Assembly (NCBI GenBank): GCA_022571255.1
Contig: JACZYD010000015.1
Coordinates: forward strand, 1 to 38,644
Source: Bacteroidota bacterium
Lineage (GTDB): Bacteria > Bacteroidota > Rhodothermia > Rhodothermales > UBA10348
Reading direction: 5' to 3'
Length of the DNA: 38,644 nt
The position numbers and the translations under genes are program-made. The stretch's first letter is position 1. Every line of letters starts with the position of its first letter. Under the pieces are notes generated by a model. That model saw only the letters and a list, made by a program, of their open reading frames with translations, was not told the DNA's origin and did no database searches. Shown here one piece after another: positions 28,721 to 38,463 of the stretch.

Positions 28721-29587
28721 CTAAAGCCTGACTCTTCCGATCCATGTGCGTAATCCATTGTTGTTCATGGCTTTTACCGTTTGCTGCTTGCTCTCAAAAA
28801 AGCAATAGATCGCTGCTCCGGATCCGGAAAGTGAGGCGTAAATAGCACCGTTGTGATACAATCCATTCTTTATCACGGCTAAATCGGGGTACATCTCAAA
28901 AATGGACTCCTCAAAATCATTTTCCAGGTCCGTTCTCCAGGAATTGATGTCGTTTCGAGACAATATTTCCTTCAGAGAACCCCTCTTGAAATTATGAGCC
29001 GTAACACGATCATACGCATTCGCTGTAGAAACAACGATGTCGGGATTTACGATTCCTAACCATAAAGACGGAAGAATGGACGGTAACTCAATCTCAGATA
29101 ACCTCTCCCCTCTGCCTTTTCCAATCGCTGGTTTACCATGAACAAAAAAGGGTACGTCAGATCCGATCTGCTCTGCCATTTTATATTGTTCTGAATCCGG
29201 GAGGTCCAGAGACCACATTCGGGACAACAATCGAATCGTTGTAGCGGCGTCACTCGATCCCCCTCCCAGGCCTGCACCAAAAGGAATCTGTTTTTCCAGA
29301 TGGATGTGAATACCCGAATCAACATCGTACCGTCGCTTCATTTCAAGTGCCACTTGAACGCACAGATTGCCTTCGTCAGTCGGAAGACGACGATCGTTGC
29401 AGGTCATTGAGACTGAATCCGCAAGACCTACGGTGATTCTGTCGCACCAGTCGATTGCGACCAACCCTGTTTCGATCTCATGGTAACCGTCCGAACGACG
29501 GGATAATATTCGAAGCCCCAGATTAATCTTTGCTGGTGCTTCTGCGGAAAAAGTCTCTGGAAGCTGCATACGTCCTGTTTTCTCCAT
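28721..29587 (-). CDS. ispE: 4-diphosphocytidyl-2-C-methyl-D-erythritol kinase
   Basis: APAKINLGLRILSRRSDGYHEIETG, PFGAGLGGGSSDAATTIRLL, GSDVPFFVHG and SLSGSGAAIYCFF. Confidence 0.96.
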   Translation of the reverse strand: MEKTGRMQLPETFSAEAPAKINLGLRILSRRSDGYHEIETGLVAIDWCDRITVGLADSVSMTCNDRRLPTDEGNLCVQVALEMKRRYDVDSGIHIHLEKQIPFGAGLGGGSSDAATTIRLLSRMWSLDLPDSEQYKMAEQIGSDVPFFVHGKPAIGKGRGERLSEIELPSILPSLWLGIVNPDIVVSTANAYDRVTAHNFKRGSLKEILSRNDINSWRTDLENDFEESIFEMYPDLAVIKNGLYHNGAIYASLSGSGAAIYCFFESKQQTVKAMNNNGLRTWIGRVRL

Positions 29588-29737
29588 TGCACGAAAAGGT
29601 ACCGAACCGTAGTTTAAGCCAAAACATGTTGTTCTCGCCCATTCGTTCTGAAGCCGCAGCCTATCTTCCTACCGCTACTGCATTATTATACATCGGCCTC
29701 AAGAAGAGGCTGAATCAGTTTCGAACGAATCAGATCC

Positions 29738-31513
29738 ATGACAATATACTGGTCCGGTAATTTCGCCCGCCTCGGTGTACATTTTGTGGCGATGTGTGCC
29801 ATAGTGTTTTTGGTCTTTCCGTCGCAGGCACAGGTTTCAGGTGTTAATGCATACGGGGCCGACGAAGCATCCGGAAATCCATTGACTGCGCTTCAGCGTC
29901 GGCTTACTTCCAGTGCCAACAATACAACTATGATGCCCCTGGAGGGGGCCGTTGATCCAAATGAATATATCATTGGACCTGGAGACCAATTTCTGATCTC
30001 CGCAGGCCGGGGTGCCCTCTCATCAGGTCCCATTCCAGTTGGCGCTGACGGCCTTCTTCCGATTCCGGAATCCAGACCCGTGTTCATCGCGGGACTCACA
30101 CTTGCGTCCGCTCGTGAAGTACTCGAAAACGCATTGGCGGATTCGTACGGAGATGCCGTAATTGATATTGTTCTGTTTTCTCCACGACACTTCTATGTTC
30201 ATGTATCGGGAGCTGTACCCACTCCAGGAAAATATTTGACGCTTCCGGTTGCTCGAGTTTCGGCGGTACTTATTGAGGCTTTTGCGGATACTTTACGGTC
30301 ACCTACCTCTAATGATCACCTGAGACCTTCTCTCCGGAACATCACCGTGGTACACAAAGATGGAACGGAGTCAGCGGTTGACCTTCCGAATTATTTCTCC
30401 TCAGGAAATCTCGATTGGGACCCGTACTTACGCGATGGAGATGTGATTATTGTCCCTGCCTATGATCCCGCTTTTTCCAGTATATACATTGACGGCGCGG
30501 TCCCTTTTCCGGGCCCGTATGATTACCGAACTGACGATACAATACAAAACCTGATAGCCGTCGCTGGCGGTGTAGATCGAAACTCGGCTGTCGATAATAT
30601 TCGAGTGCTGCGAGTGGATGAACAGGGAAATGAACAGATTTTTACTTTTTCACTCGAAGATGCGCTCCTCCCGGATGGCGGGTCATTTCCATTAGAACCG
30701 AGGGACCATGTGTCCATTGCGAGAAAAAAAGTACTCTTTGGTGCTGCATCTGTGGACGGTATGGTCCGTCACCCCGGTACGTATCCCATCGAAGACGGCG
30801 TAACGACTCTGCGTCAGTTTATCGAACTCGCGGGAGGGTTGGATTCTGATGCGCTCTTGCGAGCAGCGTATCTGGAGAGACGGTCCATGCCTGAGATATT
30901 TCAGGTAAACAAGACAAAATCAGTCCTCACACCCGCAGGACCGGCCGCGCGTCTTCTTCTTGCAGATTCAACTGAGATCCTTCAGCGCGTTCGTCTTACA
31001 GATCTCAATTATCTCAGTCGGGCTTATTTCGCGCAGGAAACTCGTCTTCAAAATCGGGTGTCTGTGGATCTTGAAAAATTAATGTCTGGTGATTGGGTTA
31101 CTGTTAAACTTCGTGACGGCGACCACCTCGTTGTCCCGAGGGACGATCATACCGTTTACGTATTTGGCCAGGTCAATCGTGCGGGATTCGTGCCCTACGT
31201 CAAAGAAAAAGACGTCAACTACTATATCGCCCAAGCTGGTGGTCGTGGATATGGTGCTGTAGATACCGAACCGTACGTGATTCAACCGGGCACCGGTACT
31301 GTGCATCGCCTGGCAACTCACATTATCCAATCGGGCGATATGATATTTCTTGAACGTTCTGGCGATGTTGCGGACAATCTCGAATTGCAAAAACTGGTAT
31401 TGGAGACGGAGCGCGTCAAATCAGACGCCAAAATCAGAACAGCGAGCGTGGTACTTCAAGCCGTTACGGCAGTTGCCTCGCTCACAGCCTTGATCATCAG
31501 CCTGAGCCGGTAG
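29738..31513 (+). CDS. SLBB-domain polysaccharide biosynthesis/export protein
   Basis: Signal peptide; EYIIGPGDQFLIS; repeated SLBB motifs (YIDGAVPFPGPYDYRTDDTIQNLIAVAGG, VFGQVNRAGFVPYVKEKDVNYYIAQAGG); C-terminal TM helix. Confidence 0.9.
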   Translation: MTIYWSGNFARLGVHFVAMCAIVFLVFPSQAQVSGVNAYGADEASGNPLTALQRRLTSSANNTTMMPLEGAVDPNEYIIGPGDQFLISAGRGALSSGPIPVGADGLLPIPESRPVFIAGLTLASAREVLENALADSYGDAVIDIVLFSPRHFYVHVSGAVPTPGKYLTLPVARVSAVLIEAFADTLRSPTSNDHLRPSLRNITVVHKDGTESAVDLPNYFSSGNLDWDPYLRDGDVIIVPAYDPAFSSIYIDGAVPFPGPYDYRTDDTIQNLIAVAGGVDRNSAVDNIRVLRVDEQGNEQIFTFSLEDALLPDGGSFPLEPRDHVSIARKKVLFGAASVDGMVRHPGTYPIEDGVTTLRQFIELAGGLDSDALLRAAYLERRSMPEIFQVNKTKSVLTPAGPAARLLLADSTEILQRVRLTDLNYLSRAYFAQETRLQNRVSVDLEKLMSGDWVTVKLRDGDHLVVPRDDHTVYVFGQVNRAGFVPYVKEKDVNYYIAQAGGRGYGAVDTEPYVIQPGTGTVHRLATHIIQSGDMIFLERSGDVADNLELQKLVLETERVKSDAKIRTASVVLQAVTAVASLTALIISLSR

Positions 31514-31519
31514 TCGTCC

Positions 31520-32722
31520 ATGGAATCGAACACAGAAAGAGTTCCGAACGGTTCGGGCAATGAAGACGGTTGGTGGCACGTGATGGGTGTGCTGTACAAG
31601 TGGAAGCGGTTTATTTTTTTCACATCGGGTCTTGTTGCCTTGATCACTGTCGTAATCAGTCTGATGCTTCCCAACTGGTATCGGGCGTCATCGCGGCTTC
31701 TTTTGCCGGAGGGGTCCAGTAGTGGCCTCGCTTCGGCGATGCTGGGAAATCTTTCGTCCGCAGCTGCCTCTCTGATCGGTGGCAGTGGAGGCGACTATGT
31801 TCGGTATATGGTGATTCTCGGAAGTCGCCGTGTTCTTCACTCTGCCGTCGATTCATTTGACTTGGTGGCTGTTTATGAACTGGAAGAGGAAGAATTTCCT
31901 GAAGAGTCAGCTGTCTCTTCGCTCCGAGAATATGTAGAGGTGTCCATTGATGACGAATTTGAATTCCTATCGGTTTCGGTAATGGACAAGGACCCGGTCC
32001 GGGCGGCAGAGATCGCCAATTTTTTTGTAAGGGCTCTTGATCGCGTTGAGAATGAACTTTCCTCCCAGACCGCAGGACTGTATCGACAATACGTGGAAGA
32101 ACGATTTGACGAATCACGTCGATCTCGAAATATCGTTCTGGATTCGTTAAGAGCGTTCCATGAGAAGTATGGCATTATCAGTCTTGAAGCGCAGGCACAG
32201 GCCTATTTTTCACAGATGGCTGAGTTGAGAGGCATTGCGGTTCAGGCTGAAATTCAATTTGAAACCCTTCGTAGCCAATACGGAAGCAATAACCCGAGAG
32301 TAAGAACTGCAAAGAATGTACTGGACGCTGCAAAACAAATAATCGAAGAATCATTGGCCGGAAACGAACGAATATTTCCGGTTTCAGTATCGGACACTCC
32401 ACAGATGGTAAGACAATACCTGGCGCTTGTGATGGAGCAAACTATCCAGGAAAAAATCCTCGAATTTGTGGCTCCAATGTTGGAACAAGCCCGGTTTGAA
32501 GAACAGAAACAGTTTGAAGCTCTCCAGATCGTAGATCGGGCAGTCCCTCCGGTAAAGAAGTACAAACCACGCAGAATGATCATTGTGATTGCGTCCACGC
32601 TGTCTGCGTTTATACTGGCGATTATTTTTTCTCTGATGCTGAACTGGTGGCGAACAAATCACCGGTATTTCTACAGACGTCTCGACGAAGCGTCTCGTGC
32701 GGCGTCACACATGCGAACATAG
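31520..32722 (+). CDS. Wzz/chain-length-determinant family polysaccharide co-polymerase
   Basis: N- and C-terminal TM helices flanking a coiled coil; C-terminal DRAVPPVKKYKPRRMIIVIASTLSAFILAII. Confidence 0.88.
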   Translation: MESNTERVPNGSGNEDGWWHVMGVLYKWKRFIFFTSGLVALITVVISLMLPNWYRASSRLLLPEGSSSGLASAMLGNLSSAAASLIGGSGGDYVRYMVILGSRRVLHSAVDSFDLVAVYELEEEEFPEESAVSSLREYVEVSIDDEFEFLSVSVMDKDPVRAAEIANFFVRALDRVENELSSQTAGLYRQYVEERFDESRRSRNIVLDSLRAFHEKYGIISLEAQAQAYFSQMAELRGIAVQAEIQFETLRSQYGSNNPRVRTAKNVLDAAKQIIEESLAGNERIFPVSVSDTPQMVRQYLALVMEQTIQEKILEFVAPMLEQARFEEQKQFEALQIVDRAVPPVKKYKPRRMIIVIASTLSAFILAIIFSLMLNWWRTNHRYFYRRLDEASRAASHMRT

Positions 32723-32731
32723 ACGCGTGTC

Positions 32732-34156
32732 ATGGATCAATCGGCACACCTGCAATTTTCGCCTGCAACTTTCGACCGCGCGGGATCCGGAGTAATTCAG
32801 GGTTTATTTACGTTCGGACTTTTCCTCCTTCTATACATCGTCTGGCTGTTGCCGGATGTAATCGTCTACGTTCCTTTTCTATTGGTGGGATTGGTTGGAG
32901 CCTACGTCGTGTTTCATTATCCGTTATTAAACCTCTCCGTTGTCCTTTCTTTGTTCGTGCTCATTGTTGACTTCGAAGAAGGAATACAGATAAGGGAAGT
33001 TTTTTATGGCCTTTATTATCTGAGCTTCCTCACACATTGGTTCGTCACACGGTTATTCATCCGCCGGCAAGTCGTATTTCAAAGATTTGAAGACAAAATT
33101 CTAATTGTTTTTCTTTTTCTGATTACGATTTCCTTATTCGTCACTCTTTTATTTGACGGCACACTCTCTGCGGCGCGTGGCGAATGGATATCACTTTCCT
33201 TACTCGCGTTTTATTTTCCGATCCGTGAGGCAATAACCGAGTATCGACACGGACTTATGGTAATCCTGATCGTGATCGCCTGGATCGGCTTTTTTGTTCT
33301 GATCAGAAATGTGTTTATGTACCGGGAAATTTTACTCAGTGCGACGTATGCCTATCAGATTACGCATGGCCGTGCTGTAACAAACGAGGGGCTCCTCCTG
33401 GTCCCGGCTATGTTGGCGTTGGTCTTCTACCTCTTTTCCGATGGCCTCACGGCGCGTGCGTCTCTTTTGATTGCATTTCTATTCTTTCTCGCAGGGTTGA
33501 TTCTCACCCAAAGTCGCGGGTACTGGGTTGCGTTTCTCATAGGTGGTGGTTTTCTCTTTTTGCTCGTTCCACGTAAGTACAAAGTCAAACTTCTTTCCAC
33601 CGGATTTCTTGCCGGTGGTCTGATTCTGGGCTTGGGAATCATATTTCTTGGAGATTTTGTCCTTATCGTCGTTTCAGGATTACTCGACAGGTTTTTGTCT
33701 ATCGGCAGTGCTTCATTCGCTGACATATCACTGATCAACAGATTCCTTGAGTCGAAGGCAGTTCTGGCAAAAATCATTCAGAATCCCATACTTGGATACG
33801 GTATGGGCGTCCCGTATTCGGTCTACGATATCACGTATGAATTGACTGTCACGAAGTCATTCGTACACAACGGATATATCGCACTCTGGTACAAATTTGG
33901 TCTCTGGGGACTCTCCATGATACTATTATTCTTCGGGTTTGTGATGTATCGTGCCTACGCCGTTTTCAGATTCGATTCCGGCGTAACAATAGCCAGAGTT
34001 TGTTGCTTGGGTGTATTGGCGTGCTTCGCAGCTTTTGCCGTTTCTGCAAACACGTCTAATCCATTCTACAACAATGATCTGATGTTTATCTATGCTTTGT
34101 TGGCCGGGATCGCGGGTGGATGTTATACGTTGTCCTGTAACAGGCTGACGAAATAA
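32732..34156 (+). CDS. O-antigen ligase/polymerase-like (Wzy/WaaL family) membrane protein
   Basis: Polytopic; LTQSRGYWVAFLIGGGFLFLL; NPILGYGMGVPYSVYD...KSFVHNGYIALWYKFGLWGL is the typical Wzy_C/ligase signature. Directly downstream of wzz. Confidence 0.85.
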   Translation: MDQSAHLQFSPATFDRAGSGVIQGLFTFGLFLLLYIVWLLPDVIVYVPFLLVGLVGAYVVFHYPLLNLSVVLSLFVLIVDFEEGIQIREVFYGLYYLSFLTHWFVTRLFIRRQVVFQRFEDKILIVFLFLITISLFVTLLFDGTLSAARGEWISLSLLAFYFPIREAITEYRHGLMVILIVIAWIGFFVLIRNVFMYREILLSATYAYQITHGRAVTNEGLLLVPAMLALVFYLFSDGLTARASLLIAFLFFLAGLILTQSRGYWVAFLIGGGFLFLLVPRKYKVKLLSTGFLAGGLILGLGIIFLGDFVLIVVSGLLDRFLSIGSASFADISLINRFLESKAVLAKIIQNPILGYGMGVPYSVYDITYELTVTKSFVHNGYIALWYKFGLWGLSMILLFFGFVMYRAYAVFRFDSGVTIARVCCLGVLACFAAFAVSANTSNPFYNNDLMFIYALLAGIAGGCYTLSCNRLTK

Positions 34157-34216
34157 GTCTCGCTTTTGTATCTGAACCCGTTGCCGTCAGCCAAGGCGCC
34201 CCTGTGACGGTGTGCA

Positions 34217-35710
34217 TCAGTCGACTCCTTTCATCATTTTCTTGACCGCAGGACTGGCTATGATCGAGACAAGGCCGACGACAGCGACGATCATGGCTAC
34301 GTTCGTGAACAGGCTGCTGGGTGCCAGCGTTTCCAGCCGCCCGGCAACCAGTCCTGCAAAGAGATTCCCGAGCGCAGTCGCCACGAACCAGATACCCATC
34401 ATTTGACTGACTCTTCCTTTGGGAGCCAGTTTTGTAACGGCCGACATCCCCACCGGTGAAAGGCACAACTCGCCTACCGTGTGAAAGAAATAAGTAACCA
34501 CCAGCCAGGCTGGAGAGACAGGAAATTCGGGTGTAGCCTGCGAAGCTCCCCAGGCAAGCACGAAAAATCCAGCTCCGAGCCCGAACAACCCGAGCGCAAA
34601 TTTGACACCGGTCGAAGGATTCCTGTTTCGAGTTGCGAGCCAGATCCAGAGAGACCCGAAAAGCGGCGCAAAAATGATGATGAAGAGTGAATTAACCGAT
34701 TGCAGCCAGCCTGCAGGGGCTTCCCAGCCGAAAAACACGCGATCTGTCAGATCCTGCGCGAACAGGTTTAACGAGGATCCGGCCTGCTCAAATCCTGACC
34801 AGAAAACAGCTGCAAGGACAAAAATCCAGGCGATTACTCCGAGCCGTTTTTTCTCGTCTGAGGAAAGACCGCCAACCGTAAGCATATAAATGAAAAAGCC
34901 CGCAACGAGAACAAGTATTACGGATCCGAGACCTTCCGCAACTTCGGTCAGCGAAAAATCAAGAATTCCTGACGAGACTGAGTAGGCAAACAGCGATACA
35001 ACCGCTGCTATGGCGGCGGCAATCAGGTAGAATTTTCGTTCCTTCGACCGTATTTCCTCTCGAACGAGGTCATCGTTCAGAGTCCCGGCGGTTCCCAGAT
35101 ATTTATACCCGGCCTTAAATTGAAAAAGGCCGAGAACCATGCCAAAACCGGCAGCCGAAAACCCCCAGTGCCAGTTGTATCCTTCGCCCAGAAAACTGCA
35201 CACAATAGGACCGAGAAACGCTCCGAGGTTGATCCCCATATAGAACACGGAAAATCCGGCATCGCGTCTTGCGCCACCTTCCGGGTAAAGATCCGCCACA
35301 ATGGAGCTCACATTCGGTTTCAGCAAACCGGTCCCGATAACGATTAAAATCAGACCTGCAAAAAAAGTGTAATCCGATGGAATCGCCATACTGAAGTGCC
35401 CGGCGGCGATGATCCAACCGCCCACATAGATGGCTTTTCTCTGACCCCACAAATTATCTGCAACCCATCCACCTGGCAGAGCGAGTAGATAAACAAGGCT
35501 CGTGTAAAGTCCGTAAATCGCTGCCGCGGTCGCCACATCCAGGCCCATGCCTGGATTTTCCGACATTGTGGTAGCCGTCATGAACAGAATCAGCAGAGCT
35601 CTCATCCCGTAATAACTGAATCGCTCCCACATTTCTGTGAAGAAAAGTGTGGCAAGACCTCGCGGTTGGCCCAGGAATGTCTTGTCCACACTTAAAGACG
35701 GAGATTGCAT
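34217..35710 (-). CDS. POT/PTR family proton-dependent oligopeptide transporter
   Basis: GLATLFFTEMWERFSYYGMRALLILFM, YGLYTSLVYLLALPGGWVADNLWGQRKAIYVGG and GTGLLKPNVSSIVADLY. Start MQSPSLSVDKTF. Confidence 0.95.
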   Translation of the reverse strand: MQSPSLSVDKTFLGQPRGLATLFFTEMWERFSYYGMRALLILFMTATTMSENPGMGLDVATAAAIYGLYTSLVYLLALPGGWVADNLWGQRKAIYVGGWIIAAGHFSMAIPSDYTFFAGLILIVIGTGLLKPNVSSIVADLYPEGGARRDAGFSVFYMGINLGAFLGPIVCSFLGEGYNWHWGFSAAGFGMVLGLFQFKAGYKYLGTAGTLNDDLVREEIRSKERKFYLIAAAIAAVVSLFAYSVSSGILDFSLTEVAEGLGSVILVLVAGFFIYMLTVGGLSSDEKKRLGVIAWIFVLAAVFWSGFEQAGSSLNLFAQDLTDRVFFGWEAPAGWLQSVNSLFIIIFAPLFGSLWIWLATRNRNPSTGVKFALGLFGLGAGFFVLAWGASQATPEFPVSPAWLVVTYFFHTVGELCLSPVGMSAVTKLAPKGRVSQMMGIWFVATALGNLFAGLVAGRLETLAPSSLFTNVAMIVAVVGLVSIIASPAVKKMMKGVD

Positions 35711-35883
35711 GGATATGATGTTTTGGATGGATTGGAATAACGGATCCTCGCGCCAAAGATAGAACACCAGCGCGGACCTGTCTAAGCCAATTCTTCAGCG
35801 ATCTTAAAAATCTCCGAACAGAGTAATGGGTATATTCTGGTTCTTTCTTACTTGCCTGTAACAGTTTCCATGATCCTCCTTTT

Positions 35884-37764
35884 ATGAGCGAAAAGACTCC
35901 GGAGATTATTATCGACACGCACGGTTACCGCACGCACAATTGCGGAGAACTTCGCGCCACGGAATCAGGGTCATCCGTCGTCTTGAAAGGCTGGGTGGAT
36001 ACGACACGCAACCTCGGAGGACTGCTTTTTATTGACCTGAGGGACCGATTCGGGTTAACGCAACTGTTGTTTGAACCGACGGATGCACCTGATATTTACG
36101 CGCTCGCCGAATCCCTGAAGAGTGAATACGTCATCAGCGTTCGCGGTCGGGTCGAAAAACGGAGAGGCGAGATCAATCGTGCCCTGCCTACCGGTGAAAT
36201 CGATATCATTGTTGATGATATCATCGTACTTAATACGTCGGAGCCCCTTCCCTTCACGGTCTCGGCGCATGAAAAGAAACAACAAAACGCCGGAGAAGAT
36301 CTGCGGCTCAAATACAGATACCTGGATCTGCGCCGATCGGGTTTGCAACGCAATATATTGTTGCGCCACAACCTTTATCAGACAATTCGACGATACTTCG
36401 ACAGAGAGAATTTCATTGAGATTGAAACGCCGGTATTAATGAAATCGACCCCGGAAGGTGCCCGCGACTATCTGGTACCAAGCCGCATTCACCCCGGCCG
36501 TTTTTACGCGCTGCCTCAGTCGCCCCAGACGTATAAACAGATCTTGATGATTGCGGGTATGGACCGTTATTTTCAGATCGTCAAGTGCTTTCGCGACGAG
36601 GACCTGAGGGCAGATCGTCAACCCGAGTTCACGCAGATAGACGTCGAAATATCATTTGCGACCGAGGAGATGGTCTACGATCTCACCGAGAGACTGATGT
36701 CTGATATCTGGAGGGACATTAAAAATATTGAGCTTTTGCTACCGTTTCCACGACTGACCTTCCACGAGGCTGTCACCCGGTTTGGCAGTGACAAACCGGA
36801 TACGCGTTTTGACATGGAGCTCACAGACCTGAGTGAAGTGTTTTCCGGGTCAGGATTTAAACTGTTCGAGGGCGTACTCGAAAATGACGGTAAAATTCTG
36901 GCTATTGTCGCAAAAGGAGAGGCGCATCGCGGCCGCGGAGCCATGGACCGGCTGGATAAAAAAGTGGTTCGCGGAAAAATCGGTGCCGGTGGTCTGATTT
37001 ATTTTCAACTGCCGGACGATGGTTCGCGTGCAAAATCGAGTGTAAAGTCAGAGTTGCTCGGAGAGGACTTCGTCAATGCGGCCGTAGAAAAGGCAGGAGC
37101 TGAGAAAGGCGACCTCGTTCTCATTCTGTGCGGACCGGAACCCGGTGTATATGCTCAAATGGGAGCACTCCGAAGGCACATGGCTGAAGAGTTGAACCTG
37201 ATACAGACCGACGAGGCTGGCGACAGAAAAGATTGGAATTTTCTCTGGGTGACACAATTCCCACTTGTCGAATGGGATGAAAAAAATAACAGGTTTTCTG
37301 CAATGCATCATCCTTTTACCTCACCTGTACCCGAGGATCTGGAAGCCATGGAAACCGACCCGGTCAGGGTCCGTGCGCGAGCTTACGACTTGGTGCTCAA
37401 TGGAACGGAACTGGGAGGTGGCTCCATACGGATTCATCAACAGGACGTGCAGCGCCGGATGTTCAAGCTTCTTGGAATTGACAAAGCCGAGGCGGATCGG
37501 CGATTTGGCTTTCTTCTTGATGCGTTCCGGTTCGGTGCCCCCCCGCACGGCGGCATTGCCCTGGGTCTGGATCGGATCGCAATGTTACTGGCGGGTGCGT
37601 CCTCTCTCAGAGAGGTCATTGCATTTCCAAAAACTCAAAGTGCACAAGAACCGATGGTGCAGTCTCCAGATTACGTGGATGCCAATCAGCTGGAGGATCT
37701 GCACATTCAACTGGTTGAATTGGTTGATAAATCATCCGATGAGTCATCCGGTAAACAATCCTGA
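35884..37764 (+). CDS. aspS: Aspartyl-tRNA synthetase (possibly Asp/Asn)
   Basis: GWVDTTRNLGGLLFIDLRDRFGLTQL, FIEIETPVLMKSTPEGARDYLVPSR, FYALPQSPQTYKQ, FRDEDLRADRQPEFTQID and GIALGLDRIAMLLAG. Confidence 0.97.
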   Translation: MSEKTPEIIIDTHGYRTHNCGELRATESGSSVVLKGWVDTTRNLGGLLFIDLRDRFGLTQLLFEPTDAPDIYALAESLKSEYVISVRGRVEKRRGEINRALPTGEIDIIVDDIIVLNTSEPLPFTVSAHEKKQQNAGEDLRLKYRYLDLRRSGLQRNILLRHNLYQTIRRYFDRENFIEIETPVLMKSTPEGARDYLVPSRIHPGRFYALPQSPQTYKQILMIAGMDRYFQIVKCFRDEDLRADRQPEFTQIDVEISFATEEMVYDLTERLMSDIWRDIKNIELLLPFPRLTFHEAVTRFGSDKPDTRFDMELTDLSEVFSGSGFKLFEGVLENDGKILAIVAKGEAHRGRGAMDRLDKKVVRGKIGAGGLIYFQLPDDGSRAKSSVKSELLGEDFVNAAVEKAGAEKGDLVLILCGPEPGVYAQMGALRRHMAEELNLIQTDEAGDRKDWNFLWVTQFPLVEWDEKNNRFSAMHHPFTSPVPEDLEAMETDPVRVRARAYDLVLNGTELGGGSIRIHQQDVQRRMFKLLGIDKAEADRRFGFLLDAFRFGAPPHGGIALGLDRIAMLLAGASSLREVIAFPKTQSAQEPMVQSPDYVDANQLEDLHIQLVELVDKSSDESSGKQS

Positions 37765-38137
37765 TATTGATTGGCTCGTCTGGGATCGGCTGATAAACGA
37801 TCTCGGGATAACCATCGATCGCCCGAAGGACTCCGTGCATCCCGTACACGATTCGATTCGATATCCGATCAACTACGGGTATGTAAACGGTACCTCTGGA
37901 AGTGACGGAGACGAAGTTGACATTTTTGTCGGTGCCGCAAATAACGGCCTGGTTGCTGCCATATTCACAACAGATTTTCGAAAAAACGATCGTGAACTCA
38001 AGCTCATTTACGACTGCTTTCCGGTCGAAATTTATCTTGTAAACGGCTTTATTAATTTTGATCGGGACTTGATGGAAGGAATATTGGTGCTGCGGCGACC
38101 CATGTTGGAACTCTGGGAGATTGACAGGGCGCCATAG
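37739..38137 (+). CDS. Small inorganic pyrophosphatase-like protein
   Basis: ITIDRPKDSVHPVHDSIRYPINYGYVNGTSGSDGDEVDIFVG. ATG at 37739 overlaps the aspS 3' end by 26 bp in another frame; the longer ORF N-terminus (37265-37738) is aspS antiframe. Confidence 0.75.
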   Translation: MSHPVNNPDIDWLVWDRLINDLGITIDRPKDSVHPVHDSIRYPINYGYVNGTSGSDGDEVDIFVGAANNGLVAAIFTTDFRKNDRELKLIYDCFPVEIYLVNGFINFDRDLMEGILVLRRPMLELWEIDRAP

Positions 38138-38141
38138 CCTT

Positions 38142-38220
38142 AAGGTGAGATATTTTGGGCGAGATAATTTTAAAGTGAGTAATATTTCGGGTGAGATAAT
38201 CTTCGAGCGAGACCGTTTTT
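38142..38220. repeat. ~16-bp degenerate tandem repeat, ~5 units
   Basis: AAGGTGAGATATTTTG / GGCGAGATAATTTTA / AAGTGAGTAATATTTC / GGGTGAGATAATCTTC / GAGCGAGACCGTTTTT. Confidence 0.8.
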
Positions 38221-38338
38221 GGGTGCCATTGAATCCGGCTCGATAGCCTGCAAACGAAATCGGCACGAATCGTGCTCTTCCCGGTTGATGCACATCAGTC
38301 GTGGTTTGTATTTTCCTCCTATGCCTGTAAATCGGCAC

Positions 38339-38411
38339 GATCCCGTAGCTCAGTTGGTAGAGCATCTGACTTTTAATCAGAGGGTCACAGGTTCGAACCC
38401 TGTCGGGGTCA
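38339..38411 (+). tRNA. tRNA-Lys (anticodon TTT at 38372-38374)
   Basis: Acceptor stem GATCCCG/CGGGGTC, D arm AGCTCAGTTGGTAGAGC, anticodon stem TCTGA-CTTTTAA-TCAGA, T arm CACAGGTTCGAACCCTGTC; discriminator A, no encoded CCA. Confidence 0.96.
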
Positions 38412-38421
38412 CACGCTAAAT

Positions 38422-38463
38422 CAGCCTCTATATAGCCTTTTACCGCGATATAGGGGCTGTTTT
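38422..38463 (+). terminator. Rho-independent terminator after tRNA-Lys
   Basis: CAGCCTCTATA ... TATAGGGGCTG (one wobble) followed by TTTT. Confidence 0.8.

Noticed and set aside
34160-34215. Possible terminator hairpin between the O-antigen ligase and POT genes (GCCGTCA...TGACGG)
   Set aside because: Short stem with a large loop and no T-tract on either strand, which is too weak to call.
37265-37738. N-terminal part of the 290-aa ORF 37265-38137
   Set aside because: Out-of-frame reading of aspS. Only the part from ATG 37739 shows pyrophosphatase motifs.
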